From contig CAZKLP010000003.1 of assembly GCA_964553885.1 (NCBI GenBank), positions 1 to 37,060 of the forward strand: a stretch of DNA of 37,060 bases. Direction: 5' to 3'. The DNA is from JACPHB01 sp964553885. GTDB lineage: Bacteria > Patescibacteriota > Minisyncoccia > UBA10092. Position 1 is the stretch's first letter, and each line of letters starts with the position of its first letter. A program made the position numbers and the translations under genes. A model generated the notes under the pieces. The model made no database searches and had not been told where the DNA came from. It saw only the letters and a program-made list of their open reading frames with translations. Shown in pieces: positions 7,192 to 15,505 of the stretch.

Positions 7192-8386
7192 TTATGCGGC
7201 GACGACGCCCCTTGATAAGGAGGCCTTAAAGGCAATGCTGCCGTATTTTAGCGATAAATTCGGCAACGCTTCTTCGGTGCATTCTTTTGGGCAAGAAGCG
7301 ATAGCGGCGATAGATCAGGCAAGAGAAAAAATTGCCAAACTTTTGAATTGTGATTTCAATGAAATTATTTTTACCGGCTCGGCAACAGAAGCGAATAACC
7401 TCGCAATTTTTGGAATTGCGAGGAATTTCCAATTTCTAATTTCTAATTTCCAAACAAATCCCAAATCACAAAGCTCAAATTCCAAACTGCATATAATTTC
7501 AACTGTAATCGAACACGAGTCGGTTCTTGAGCCGTTGAAAGAATTAGAAAGGTTAGGCCATGAGGTAACTTATTTGCCAGTTAATAAAGATGGATTTATA
7601 AAAGTTTCCGATTTAGAAAAGGCGATTAGAAATAATACGGTTTTAGTAAGCATAATTTACGCCAATAACGAAATCGGGACAATTCAGCCGGTTAAAGAAA
7701 TTGGCAAACTTATTGAAAAAATAAATGTCAAAAGAAAAGAACAGGAGTTAAACAGAATTTATTTTCATACCGATGCGGTTCAAGCGTTCCAATTTCTTGA
7801 ATGCCGGCCAGACTGGCTCAATGTTGATTTACTGACATTTTCCGGACACAAAATTTATGGCCCGAAAGGAGTTGGCGGGCTTTATGTAAGAAAGATAGGA
7901 CCTATAGGTCTTATAAGACCTATTATTAAGGGTGGCGGCCAAGAATTTGGATTAAGGTCCGGCACGGAAAATGTCGCGAGCATAGTAGGCCTGGCTAAAG
8001 CGCTTGAAATTGTCTTCAAAAATAGAGAGGCGCGCTTCGGGCATATTATTAATTTGCGAAACCAATTGCTGAATTATATAATTAAAGATAATAAAGACGC
8101 CAAGCTAAACGGTTCGCTTGATAACAGGCTGCCGAATAATTTAAATATAAGATTTCCTGGAGCAAGCAATGAAACGCTTCTTGTCTCTTTAGATCAAAAA
8201 GGATTGGCGGTTTCCGCCGGTTCTGCTTGCTCGGCTCGCGCTTCCAAAGCTTCTTATGTTTTAACCGCCTTGGGGCTTACCGAAAAACAAGCGAAAGAAA
8301 GTATTCGCATTACCTTAGGGAAAGACACAACGGAGGAAGAAATAAAAAAAGCGGCAAAAATTATAACGGTTTCCATCATAAATTAA
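7172..8386 (+). CDS. cysteine desulfurase (IscS/NifS type) with two loop insertions
   Basis: A 404-residue PLP-dependent enzyme that takes sulfur from cysteine for Fe-S clusters and tRNA thiolation. Visible residues are H115 (IEHESV), D201 (HTDAVQ), the PLP lysine K227 (SGHKIYGPKG), GGGQEFGLRSGTEN, and the catalytic C353 in SAGSACSARAS. Two segments look inserted relative to the family. Residues about 85-106 are Asn/Gln/Ser/Phe-rich and come from direct repeats (7424-7490). Residues about 241-248 come from a palindromic stretch (7896-7923). The gene overlaps the Cas4-like gene. Likely sulfur clients in this window are MnmA and the Fe-S nuclease; no IscU is seen. Confidence 0.92.
   Translation: MRKIYLDYAATTPLDKEALKAMLPYFSDKFGNASSVHSFGQEAIAAIDQAREKIAKLLNCDFNEIIFTGSATEANNLAIFGIARNFQFLISNFQTNPKSQSSNSKLHIISTVIEHESVLEPLKELERLGHEVTYLPVNKDGFIKVSDLEKAIRNNTVLVSIIYANNEIGTIQPVKEIGKLIEKINVKRKEQELNRIYFHTDAVQAFQFLECRPDWLNVDLLTFSGHKIYGPKGVGGLYVRKIGPIGLIRPIIKGGGQEFGLRSGTENVASIVGLAKALEIVFKNREARFGHIINLRNQLLNYIIKDNKDAKLNGSLDNRLPNNLNIRFPGASNETLLVSLDQKGLAVSAGSACSARASKASYVLTALGLTEKQAKESIRITLGKDTTEEEIKKAAKIITVSIIN
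7424..7490 (+). repeat. low-complexity direct-repeat insertion inside the cysteine desulfurase gene
   Basis: The motif AATTTCTAATTTC-like is repeated about three times, followed by AAATCCCAAATCAC and related steps. It codes for a segment such as NFQFLISNFQTNPKS, which has no counterpart in normal IscS between the nucleotide-fold strand and IEHESV. It looks like intergenic-type repeat DNA that stayed in frame. Confidence 0.6.
7896..7923. repeat. overlapping palindromes inside the cysteine desulfurase gene
   Basis: GACCTATAGGTC (7899-7910) is a perfect 12-bp palindrome. It overlaps a perfect 20-bp palindrome at 7904-7923 whose left half is ATAGGTCTTA. The protein here reads KIGPIGLIRPI, a few residues longer than the family norm. 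The CCTATAGG core matches the centre of the intergenic element at 20761-20796. Confidence 0.65.
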
Positions 8387-8398
8387 GATGTTAAAGGC

Positions 8399-8875
8399 AT
8401 GAAAATTTCTCCCCAAACTTTTTTTGTTGCTTCCTCGGTCTTTTTATTTTTAGTTTCAAGTTTTATCTGGTACTTGATTTTATATCAGGCCATCAGTTTT
8501 TTTACGGGGCTTGCGGTTCTTAGTTTTTTGATTTTTTTGATATTTTGGCGGAATTTTTTAGCTTTCAGGCAAATAGGAGAACTAATAGGACTAAAAACCA
8601 AAAAACAAATTTTTACAGTTTCTACCGTTTTTGTTTTAGGTTTTAGCGAGCTTATCTGGGGCATTTCTTTTATGCCATTTTCGTTTTTTATTTTAAGTGG
8701 AATATTGACGGTGATTTTTACGGCGACATTTGACATATATAGGGAATATTTTAAGAAACCAATCGATGATGATTTTAAAATAAAAAAAATTTTAATAAGA
8801 GATATCGCGGCCGGAATTATTTTAATTATAATTTTTGTTTTTATAAGTCCATGGCTTCTTCCAAAGGCATATTAA
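8399..8875 (+). CDS. multi-pass membrane protein, function unknown
   Basis: A 158-residue hydrophobic protein with about five membrane helices, phenylalanine-rich, with short basic loops (KTKKQ and the FDIYREYFKKP region). No family recognised. It starts 12 bases after the cysteine desulfurase stop, and its end overlaps the next gene by 25 bases, so it belongs to the same transcription unit and may work with the following anchored protein. Confidence 0.65.
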   Translation: MKISPQTFFVASSVFLFLVSSFIWYLILYQAISFFTGLAVLSFLIFLIFWRNFLAFRQIGELIGLKTKKQIFTVSTVFVLGFSELIWGISFMPFSFFILSGILTVIFTATFDIYREYFKKPIDDDFKIKKILIRDIAAGIILIIIFVFISPWLLPKAY

Positions 8876-9327
8876 GGAGTTTTATTGTTTTGGTGTTGAT
8901 TTTATCAACCGGATTTTTAGGTTTGTGGTTTTTGAGCGGTTTAAAGATTAACGTCAAAAATCAAAACAATCTTCCCGCTAAAACCGCCGCAAACAATGAC
9001 ATCATCGACGGATTTTCCAATTTTGGGGGGCATACGCCTCAAGAAACTTTAAAATTATTCATTGGAGCTTTGGAAAAAAACGACTTAACCTTGGCCGCCA
9101 AATATTTTACTCCGGAAAACAGGGAAACGGCTTCGGAAGATTTGGAAAAACTTAGCAGTATTAATATGCTGGGCGACTTGGTAAAAGATTTAAAAAACGC
9201 TAAATCGGGAAAACTAACTAATGAAACTCATTATTACTTTGAAATTATTGACGAAGCCGGTCAAGCCGCGGCGGCTTTGGAACTTATAAAAAGTCAAAAC
9301 GGTCTCTGGAAAATTATTTCTCTTTAG
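8851..9327 (+). CDS. membrane-anchored extracytoplasmic protein, DUF4878-like
   Basis: A 158-residue protein with an N-terminal signal anchor (about residues 8-31) and a soluble domain that begins TPQETLKLFIGALEKNDL and ends in a short strand, GLWKIISL. This pattern (a helix that reads as repeated use of an ALEKNDLxxAAKYF-type motif, then a small beta sheet) resembles DUF4878 or NTF2-like lipoprotein domains. There is no lipobox cysteine. The assignment is tentative. Translationally overlapped with the preceding membrane gene. Confidence 0.6.
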   Translation: MASSKGILRSFIVLVLILSTGFLGLWFLSGLKINVKNQNNLPAKTAANNDIIDGFSNFGGHTPQETLKLFIGALEKNDLTLAAKYFTPENRETASEDLEKLSSINMLGDLVKDLKNAKSGKLTNETHYYFEIIDEAGQAAAALELIKSQNGLWKIISL

Positions 9328-9347
9328 AATGGGATGCATACATGGGA

Positions 9348-9376
9348 TTTACAAAGATTATTAGATATGCTATACT
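9348..9376 (+). promoter_or_regulatory. sigma-70 type promoter with extended -10
   Basis: TTTACA (9348-9353), a 17-base spacer and TATACT (9371-9376), preceded by TGC (extended -10). Transcription should start near 9383, at the first base of the structured RNA upstream of murB. Confidence 0.75.
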
Positions 9377-9382
9377 GTGGAT

Positions 9383-9627
9383 AAGTGGGTTATCTCGCCT
9401 TAGGGCGATAACCATTCAATGTTGGCGCAAAGCCCCGTTTTACGGGGCTTTGAGCTTTTAAGAGCTTCCTCAAAAATTACTGGTTTAAATTGCTAAATTT
9501 TCAATACTAAATTAATATTTAAACATAATCGGCAGTTCGACTTTTAAAGGGGCTCGGTGTTTACTGACAACCCACTTAAAAACATTTGAATTGGGGTTAG
9601 CCACTCCCGAGTCCCCTTAAGAGCCGA
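9383..9627 (+). ncRNA. structured RNA or murB leader, family not recognised
   Basis: These 245 bases contain no convincing coding frame but many stems. AAGTGGGTT (9383-9391) pairs with AACCCACTT (9569-9577). GGTTAT (9388-9393) alternatively pairs with ATAACC (9408-9413), followed by a CGCC/GGCG stem. CAAAGCCCCG (9428-9437) pairs with 9443-9452. GGGGCTCGG (9549-9557) pairs with CCGAG-T-CCCC (9607-9616), extended by TCGGC (9529-9533) with GCCGA (9623-9627). AACCC (9569-9573) can also pair with GGGTT (9594-9598). A strong promoter lies exactly upstream and murB starts four bases after the last stem. It may be a stable ncRNA or a riboswitch-like leader. I do not see the conserved cores of tmRNA, RNase P, SRP RNA or T-box. 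Confidence 0.6.
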
Positions 9628-9630
9628 ATC

Positions 9631-10563
9631 ATGAAATATTTAAAGGGCTTAAAGAAAGACGTTATTTTAGCGAAATACACCACTTATAAAATCGGCGGTC
9701 CCGCGGATTATTTTTACGCCGCGAAAAATCCAGAAGACGTTAAAACCGCATTAAATTTTGCGGGTGAAAACGGCATTTCGGTTTTTATTCTGGCAGGCGG
9801 GAGCAACGTTTTATTCAGCGACAACGGGTTTCGCGGCCTTGTAATTAAAATTGAAAATCAAAAAATTAAATTTGACGGTTATGACGCCATAGCGGACGCT
9901 GGGGCGCCGATGGATGATTTAATAAAACAAACGGTTGAAAAAGGGTATAAAGGACTTGAATGGGCCGGTGGCCTTCCCGGAACTTTAGGTGGAGCCATTC
10001 GCGGCAACGCGGGTTGTTTCGGCGGTGAAATTAAAAATATAACTAAAGAAGTTTCAGTCATGACAATGAGCGGAGAAATTAAAACCTATACCAATAAAGG
10101 TTGCCAATTTGGCTATCGCGACAGTGTTTTTAAATATAATAACGAAATAATACTCTCGGCGACTTTAAAATTTGAAGCGGGCGACCCTGAAAAACTGCGC
10201 CAAGAGGTATTTGATCATATTAAGCATCGTCAGGCGCGATACCAACTTCCCAGTTGCGGCAGTGTATTTAAAAATTGTCCCATTGAAACAGTTCCTAAAA
10301 AATTTGCAGAAGAGTTTAAGGGAAAGATTAAAATAGACCCTTTTCCGGTTTTGCCATCAGCCGTGTTAATTTCCGCTGCCGGATTAGTCGGCAAGGTTGT
10401 TGGCGGCGCGAAAATTACCGATGGTCATGCCAATATTATTGTTAATTTTGGTAGTGCTAAAGCGAAAGATGTGCTCGGGCTTATAAATTTAATAAAAGAA
10501 ACCGTGGCAGATAAATTCGGTGTTTCATTAAGTGAAGAAGTTGAGTTTGTTGATTCCGACTAA
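9631..10563 (+). CDS. murB: UDP-N-acetylenolpyruvoylglucosamine reductase
   Basis: A 310-residue FAD enzyme that reduces UDP-GlcNAc-enolpyruvate to UDP-MurNAc in peptidoglycan synthesis. Visible are the FAD-binding TTYKIGGPADYF near the N-terminus, LAGGSNVLFSD, GLPGTLGGAIRGNAGCFG, the GYRDSVFK region, the catalytic serine in SCGSVFKN and the C-terminal SEEVEF glutamate. The ATG lies right at the 3' end of the structured RNA and has no clear Shine-Dalgarno, so folding of the leader could control access to the start. Confidence 0.93.
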   Translation: MKYLKGLKKDVILAKYTTYKIGGPADYFYAAKNPEDVKTALNFAGENGISVFILAGGSNVLFSDNGFRGLVIKIENQKIKFDGYDAIADAGAPMDDLIKQTVEKGYKGLEWAGGLPGTLGGAIRGNAGCFGGEIKNITKEVSVMTMSGEIKTYTNKGCQFGYRDSVFKYNNEIILSATLKFEAGDPEKLRQEVFDHIKHRQARYQLPSCGSVFKNCPIETVPKKFAEEFKGKIKIDPFPVLPSAVLISAAGLVGKVVGGAKITDGHANIIVNFGSAKAKDVLGLINLIKETVADKFGVSLSEEVEFVDSD

Positions 10564-10582
10564 AGAATATATAATTAAGAAG

Positions 10583-10939
10583 ATGAATATAAAAATAAAA
10601 ACTACAAATTTCAGTTTAACGCCGGCAATTCAAATTTATCTTGAAGAAAAGTTGAAATCAATAGAAAAATTTTTGCCCAGCGATGAGAGTATTTTTTTTG
10701 AGGTTGAACTTGGTAAAACTACCCGCCATCATCAAAAAGGCGATGTTTTTAAAGCCGAGATTAATTTGACCGTTCCGGGCAAATTAATCAGAGCTGTGGC
10801 TGAAGAATGGGATTTGAGAGTGGCTATTGATAGAGTAAAAGATGAGTTGCAAAGAGAAATTATAGGTAATAAAGAAAAAAGCGCGTCGCTTTACAAAAGA
10901 GGCGCACGGCTTCTTAAGAAAATTTTACATGGTGAGTAA
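10583..10939 (+). CDS. ribosome hibernation-promoting factor, short form (HPF/RaiA family)
   Basis: A 118-residue protein of the ribosome-associated sigma-54 modulation/S30AE family, which binds the decoding region of the 30S subunit in stationary phase. It shows the usual start MNIKIKTTNFSLTPAIQIYL, the acidic-aromatic middle and VAIDRVKDELQREI. It lacks the C-terminal dimerisation domain of long HPF. The ATG at 10583 was chosen because it begins the domain exactly; an upstream TTG would overlap murB. It follows murB by 19 bases. Confidence 0.85.
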   Translation: MNIKIKTTNFSLTPAIQIYLEEKLKSIEKFLPSDESIFFEVELGKTTRHHQKGDVFKAEINLTVPGKLIRAVAEEWDLRVAIDRVKDELQREIIGNKEKSASLYKRGARLLKKILHGE

Positions 10940-10959
10940 GGCAAGTTCCTGTTTTATTT

Positions 10960-10989
10960 TTGACTTTTTTCTTCGTTGTCTGTTAAAAT
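10960..10989 (+). promoter_or_regulatory. sigma-70 type promoter upstream of the ureohydrolase gene
   Basis: TTGACT (10960-10965), an 18-base spacer and TAAAAT (10984-10989), with TGT before it (extended -10). Predicted start near 10996, about 37 bases before the gene. Confidence 0.6.
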
Positions 10990-11032
10990 ATTGGCTAATC
11001 GCCGATATTTTCGTTAAAAGCGGAGGTAATGA

Positions 11033-11944
11033 ATGGTAAGAGTAGATTGGACGGTTGTTAAAGTTCCTTACGGCGGAGGATATTGTTCTTTAAATTTAGT
11101 AAAACCAAAAGGTACTAAGCGCGCTCCGGACGCGCTTCAAAAAGAGTTTAACAGACAAAGCATTTTTATGGCCGATAACGGCGTTTCATCTTGGAGTAAT
11201 GTATTATGGAAAGACGCCGACGTGCTATTTAGGTTTCAAAATAGCGTTGATATATGGAATATAATGAATGATTATGTTTCCAGGTATGTTTTTGATGTTT
11301 ACCGAGATTCTGTTTCCATAGGCAATTATACCGGAAAATTTTTATTTCTCGGCGGTTCTCACAGCATAACTGCCTCAACATATGCTACGATAGCGCAAAT
11401 GAATGGAAGAGAAAATACAGGGTTAATTGTTTTAGATGCGCATCCCGACTGTTGCGATAAAGCCGATTGGCCCATTCATTCTGACTGGCTGCGTTGGCTC
11501 TTAACGAAAAACAAAATTTTTTCCGAAAACATTATAGTTATCGGATTACGCCAGATGGAAAAATCGGAAAAAGAATTTTTGGACAAGTTTAACATAAATT
11601 ATTACCGTATGAGCAATATTAATGATCCCGGCAATCTTACAACGAATTATTTTTCTGTTATGCGCGCTTTGGAAAAATTACGGAAGCTGGCGGCGACATA
11701 TATATCAATTGATATTGATGTCGCGTCGGCCGCTTACGCGCCGGGGACAGGTTGTCCCAGTCCGGGCGGATTTGCCGACACGGAACTTATCAGTTTAGTA
11801 AAACAGCTGAAAGTCGCGCTGCCGAATTTAAAAGCCGCGGATATTGTGGAAATAAATCCGCTAAATTGGTGGCGAAAGCGTATTTTGCGCTACGACCCAA
11901 CCGTTGACCTCGGCGTTAAACTAATAAAAGAAATCATTTCATAA
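11033..11944 (+). CDS. arginase/agmatinase-family ureohydrolase
   Basis: A 303-residue binuclear-metal ureohydrolase (arginase, agmatinase or formiminoglutamase group). Metal ligands are H110 (GGSHS, normally GGDHS), D135-A-H137-P-D139 (LDAHPD) and D227-I-D229 (SIDIDV), followed by APGTGCPSPGG. The second-motif histidine has a counterpart at H149. All ligand positions are kept, so it should be active. The substitution of Asp by Ser in GGSHS and of the usual DP by SA after the last aspartates makes the substrate uncertain. The start has one of the few strong ribosome binding sites here (GGAGGT). It has its own promoter and terminator, so it is monocistronic. Confidence 0.85.
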   Translation: MVRVDWTVVKVPYGGGYCSLNLVKPKGTKRAPDALQKEFNRQSIFMADNGVSSWSNVLWKDADVLFRFQNSVDIWNIMNDYVSRYVFDVYRDSVSIGNYTGKFLFLGGSHSITASTYATIAQMNGRENTGLIVLDAHPDCCDKADWPIHSDWLRWLLTKNKIFSENIIVIGLRQMEKSEKEFLDKFNINYYRMSNINDPGNLTTNYFSVMRALEKLRKLAATYISIDIDVASAAYAPGTGCPSPGGFADTELISLVKQLKVALPNLKAADIVEINPLNWWRKRILRYDPTVDLGVKLIKEIIS

Positions 11945-11967
11945 ACCCCAATAAAGGGGTTTTTATA
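11943..11967 (+). terminator. intrinsic terminator after the ureohydrolase gene
   Basis: AAACCCC (11943-11949) pairs with GGGGTTT (11956-11962), followed by further T residues. The stem overlaps the stop codon. Confidence 0.8.
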
Positions 11968-11968
11968 T

Positions 11969-11997
11969 TTGTAAAAAATCCGATTTTATCGTAAAAT
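11969..11997 (+). promoter_or_regulatory. putative secA promoter giving an almost leaderless mRNA
   Basis: TTGTAA (11969-11974), a 17-base spacer and TAAAAT (11992-11997). The predicted start lies within a few bases of the secA ATG at 12007, and there is no ribosome binding site. Confidence 0.5.
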
Positions 11998-12006
11998 ACA
12001 TAAAAT

Positions 12007-14589
12007 ATGATGGGAATTATCTCTAAAATTTTTGGGGACGCTAATCAGAAATATCTTAACGGTGTAAGACCGATTATAGAAAAAGTAAACTCTTTTGAAG
12101 AAGCGTTTATTAAGCTTTCCGACGATGAATTAAAAAGTAAAACCGAAGAGTTTAGAAAACGATTATCTAATGGTGAAACCTTGGATGACTTGCTTCCTTC
12201 GGCTTTCGCGGCGGTTAGAGAAACCGCGAAAAGAACGCTCGGTCAGCGGCATTTTGACGTTCAATTAATAGGCGGCTTGGCGCTTCATCAGGGGAAAATC
12301 GCCCAAATGGCGACTGGCGAAGGCAAAACTTTAACTGCCACCCTACCGGTATATTTGAATGCTTTAAAAGACAAAGTTCATATTGTTACCGTTAACGATT
12401 ATCTGGCAAGGCGCGATACGGCGTGGATGGGACAAATATATAATTTTTTAGGTTTGTCGGTCGGATGCGTTAATTCAGATGGGAGCTTTATATATGATCC
12501 GGCTCATACCGGGAAAGAGCAAGATGCTGCCCGCGATGAAACCGGAGGTTTTAAAATAATTCATGAATTTTTGTGTCAGGCAACAAAAAAAGAAGCTTAC
12601 GGTTGTGATGTTGTTTATGGCACCAACACTGAATTTGGTTTTGACTATTTGAGAGACAATTTGGTAGCCGATTCGTCGCAAATAATCAGTCCGGACAGGA
12701 GCTTTGCGATTGTTGACGAAGTTGACAGCATTTTAATTGATGAAGCGCGGACGCCTTTAATTATTTCAATGCCCGACGCCGAATCGCCAAAGTTGTATGA
12801 AACTTTTTCCCGCATTACGCCGCGTCTTAAAGAAAACGAAGATTATAATGTTGATTTAAAAATGCGAACCGCCGTTATCACCGACGCAGGACTTAGTAAA
12901 GTGGAGGGCATACTCGGAATAGGAAATATTTATGATGAAAAAGGAGCCCGCTACGTGCATCATTTGGAAACAGCGTTAAAAGCGCAGGCCTTGTTTCATA
13001 AAGACAAAGATTATGTAGTAAAAAATGGAGAAATAATTATTGTCGATGAATTTACCGGTCGGCTTCTTGCCGGCCGCCGGTATTCCGAAGGGCTTCATCA
13101 GGCAATTGAAGCCAAAGAAGGCGTTAGGGTTCAACAGGAGTCGCGAACTTTAGCCACTATTACTTTCCAGAATTTTTTCCGGCTTTATGATAAACTGGCG
13201 GGCATGACCGGAACCGCGGCCACATCGGCCGAAGAATTTCATAAGGTTTATAATCTCGGAGTTGTTATCGCGCCGACCAATAAACCGATGATCCGCGAAA
13301 GTTTGCCAGACCGGATTTATAAAACGGAAAAAGCGAAACTTAAAGCGGTAGTTCTAGAAGTTAAGCGCCGGCATCAAAGCGGCCAGCCAGTTTTAATTGG
13401 CACCATTTCTATTGAAAATAACGAAAAACTTTCGCGATTGCTTTCTCTTGAAGGCGTGGAACATGAAGTTTTAAATGCCAAACAACACGAAAGAGAAGCC
13501 GTAATTCACGCTCAAGCCGGACGGCTTTCTGCGGTTACTGTAGCAACTAACATGGCAGGACGCGGCGTTGATATTATTTTAGGGGGTCAGCCACAGAATC
13601 CCGAACAAAGTCAAATAGTCCGTGAATTAGGCGGCCTTCACGTAATCGGAACAGAACGTCATGAAGCGCGGCGAATTGATAACCAATTAAGGGGACGCAG
13701 CGGTCGCCAGGGCGATCCGGGCTCGTCGCAGTTTTTTGTGTCTCTTGAAGATAATTTGCTCCAAGTTTTCGGAGGCGCTCGAATTAAAGGCCTAATGGAA
13801 ACGCTAAAAATTCCCGAAGACCAGCCGATTGAAGCGGGCATTATTTCTAAAGCGCTTGAATCGGCTCAAACCAAGATAGAAGGTTTTAATTTTGACGCCA
13901 GAAAACATGTTTTGGATTATGATGATGTAATGAATCAACATCGCAAGTTGGTTTATAAAAAACGCCGCGATATTTTATCGGGTATGGCCGGCGAGGAAAT
14001 AATTAAAATAATAAAAAGCCAGGTGGAAAATATAATAAATTTTCATACGGCGGGAAGCGACGAAAAACAATGGGACCGTGAGGAAATTTTTGAGAATCTT
14101 AAAACAATTTTTCCATTAAGCGATGGAGATAAAGAATTTTTAACGGTAAATAGCGACTCGCGAAAAATTGTTGATTATTATCAAAATTCAGCCGAAAAGC
14201 TTTATCTTCAAAAAGAAGGAGAAATCGGGGCAGACACGGTAAGGCAGATTGAAAAATTGATAATGCTTAATATTTTGGACAACCTTTGGACGAATCACCT
14301 GGAAGATATGGAATATTTGCGCGACAGCGTGCGGCTTAGGGCGTACGGGCAAAGAGACCCGCTGGTGGAATATAAAAACGAAAGCCGGCGATTGTTTAAA
14401 GATTTTATGGCAAATTTTGAAGCGCGCGTGGCAACGGTTGTTTTTAAAGTCGCGCCACCGGCTTTGCCACAAACCGAGTCGTCGCAAGTATTTTCTCATC
14501 CGCGTGAATCGGGGAATAAACAAATAAACCGCAACGATCCGTGTCCTTGCGGTTCCGGAAAAAAATTCAAAAAGTGTCATGGGGCGTAG
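12007..14589 (+). CDS. secA: preprotein translocase ATPase SecA
   Basis: The 860-residue motor of the Sec export pathway. Present are the DEAD-type ATPase with MATGEGKT (101-108), VDEVDSILIDEARTPL, the preprotein cross-linking region, MTGTAAT, TNMAGRGVDI and GRSGRQGDPG of the second ATPase half, the helical scaffold and wing domains, and the C-terminal zinc motif NDPCPCGSGKKFKKCH that binds SecB or ribosomes in other bacteria. Length is normal. The linker before the zinc motif contains HPRESGN, possibly repeat-derived. Secretion partners SecD and SecF are encoded 2 kb downstream. Confidence 0.97.
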   Translation: MMGIISKIFGDANQKYLNGVRPIIEKVNSFEEAFIKLSDDELKSKTEEFRKRLSNGETLDDLLPSAFAAVRETAKRTLGQRHFDVQLIGGLALHQGKIAQMATGEGKTLTATLPVYLNALKDKVHIVTVNDYLARRDTAWMGQIYNFLGLSVGCVNSDGSFIYDPAHTGKEQDAARDETGGFKIIHEFLCQATKKEAYGCDVVYGTNTEFGFDYLRDNLVADSSQIISPDRSFAIVDEVDSILIDEARTPLIISMPDAESPKLYETFSRITPRLKENEDYNVDLKMRTAVITDAGLSKVEGILGIGNIYDEKGARYVHHLETALKAQALFHKDKDYVVKNGEIIIVDEFTGRLLAGRRYSEGLHQAIEAKEGVRVQQESRTLATITFQNFFRLYDKLAGMTGTAATSAEEFHKVYNLGVVIAPTNKPMIRESLPDRIYKTEKAKLKAVVLEVKRRHQSGQPVLIGTISIENNEKLSRLLSLEGVEHEVLNAKQHEREAVIHAQAGRLSAVTVATNMAGRGVDIILGGQPQNPEQSQIVRELGGLHVIGTERHEARRIDNQLRGRSGRQGDPGSSQFFVSLEDNLLQVFGGARIKGLMETLKIPEDQPIEAGIISKALESAQTKIEGFNFDARKHVLDYDDVMNQHRKLVYKKRRDILSGMAGEEIIKIIKSQVENIINFHTAGSDEKQWDREEIFENLKTIFPLSDGDKEFLTVNSDSRKIVDYYQNSAEKLYLQKEGEIGADTVRQIEKLIMLNILDNLWTNHLEDMEYLRDSVRLRAYGQRDPLVEYKNESRRLFKDFMANFEARVATVVFKVAPPALPQTESSQVFSHPRESGNKQINRNDPCPCGSGKKFKKCHGA

Positions 14590-14607
14590 AAAAATAATGA
14601 TTGTAAA

Positions 14608-15474
14608 TTATGGTTCTTTTTTGGCAACCCTCTCGTTGCGTTCGCCTTCGGCCATGGCGAAAAATAGTTCCATCTGCCGCGCCTCGACGACGGTTTTTGC
14701 CATTTCTTCATAAATTTCCGATTTTGGGTCGTTTACGTATTGGAGAAGCAAAGTACCTAAATACTCTCGCTTGGCTAAAAGACGGTTATTTATCACATCC
14801 ATTACTTCCCTAAAATCCCGCGTAGTTTCTTGTCCGTTTTCAAAACGTTCAATCGCGGGAACATTGGTAAGCAGTTTTGACCTGAATATTCGTTTACCGA
14901 TGCTTTCACCTTCTTCCTCGCCGCGAAATTTTTCTTCCTCTTCTTTCGCTAATTTTTTTATTAATTCTTTTGTTTCGCCAAGCCATATAGTAAAGTCCGG
15001 TTTTATCGGAACATTATATCCATAATGGCTAAAAAGAACATCGGTGGCCTCTCGGTAGTGCAGATCTTTCTCAAAATTTTTCTGCCGCTTTATTTCCACT
15101 TCTTGATTTTTTGTCGTATCTTCAGATTCAAGTTCATAAGATTCCATAAGGTCTTGCTCATACTGAATTTCGCCTTGAGCGCTTTCAAGAATAGCAAGGG
15201 CCATTGTTGCGCCTTTTTCTTTACTAAGCTCCAAAGTCGCGAATGCGTAAGGTTGTTCGGTATTATGCATCACTTGGAGCGCGAAAGCAGTTTGCTGGTC
15301 ATGGCTGGCGCGCCTCATATAAAATTCATCAAGCGCTTCTTTAATCACGGGAAAAGTAGCTTCAATTGATTCTTTTTCAAATTTCTGTTCAAAGACCGGT
15401 TGGCCAAGCTCAATATCGGTGCCGCTTTCCGGATCTTTTATGCTCGGTCGCCCAATTTTTTCCGTTTTTGACAT
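14608..15474 (-). CDS. acidic, helix-rich hypothetical protein
   Basis: A 288-residue soluble protein with no signal peptide or membrane helix. It is strongly charged (many Glu/Lys stretches such as KKLAKEEEEKFRGEEEG) and probably mostly alpha-helical, with no catalytic motif that I can see. I do not recognise a family. It faces secA tail to tail and is divergent from the second Cas4-like nuclease, with only 31 bases between their starts. The long undisturbed frame, good ATG and typical composition support a real gene. Confidence 0.65.
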   Translation of the reverse strand: MSKTEKIGRPSIKDPESGTDIELGQPVFEQKFEKESIEATFPVIKEALDEFYMRRASHDQQTAFALQVMHNTEQPYAFATLELSKEKGATMALAILESAQGEIQYEQDLMESYELESEDTTKNQEVEIKRQKNFEKDLHYREATDVLFSHYGYNVPIKPDFTIWLGETKELIKKLAKEEEEKFRGEEEGESIGKRIFRSKLLTNVPAIERFENGQETTRDFREVMDVINNRLLAKREYLGTLLLQYVNDPKSEIYEEMAKTVVEARQMELFFAMAEGERNERVAKKEP

Positions 15475-15505
15475 ATAGTATTAATATATCATACCATTAA
15501 AAAAT

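Noticed and set aside
9428..9460. GC-rich hairpin CAAAGCCCCG/CGGGGCTTTG read as an intrinsic terminator
   Set aside because: The stem is followed by GAGCTTTTAAG rather than an uninterrupted T-run, and longer-range pairings of the surrounding RNA continue for another 170 bases. I treat it as a stem of the structured RNA, though partial termination there is possible.
9383..9627. tmRNA, RNase P RNA, SRP RNA or T-box
   Set aside because: None of the conserved cores is visible: no tRNA-like end with a CCA-type 3' side, no RNase P core motifs, no GGAAG-type SRP tetraloop region and no T-box AGGGUGG motif. 6S RNA cannot be excluded from sequence alone.
14510..14530. HPRESGN stretch in the SecA C-terminal linker as an inserted repeat
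   Set aside because: The peptide resembles translated repeats seen in other bacteria, but the DNA here shows no clear inverted or direct repeat and SecA linkers vary naturally.
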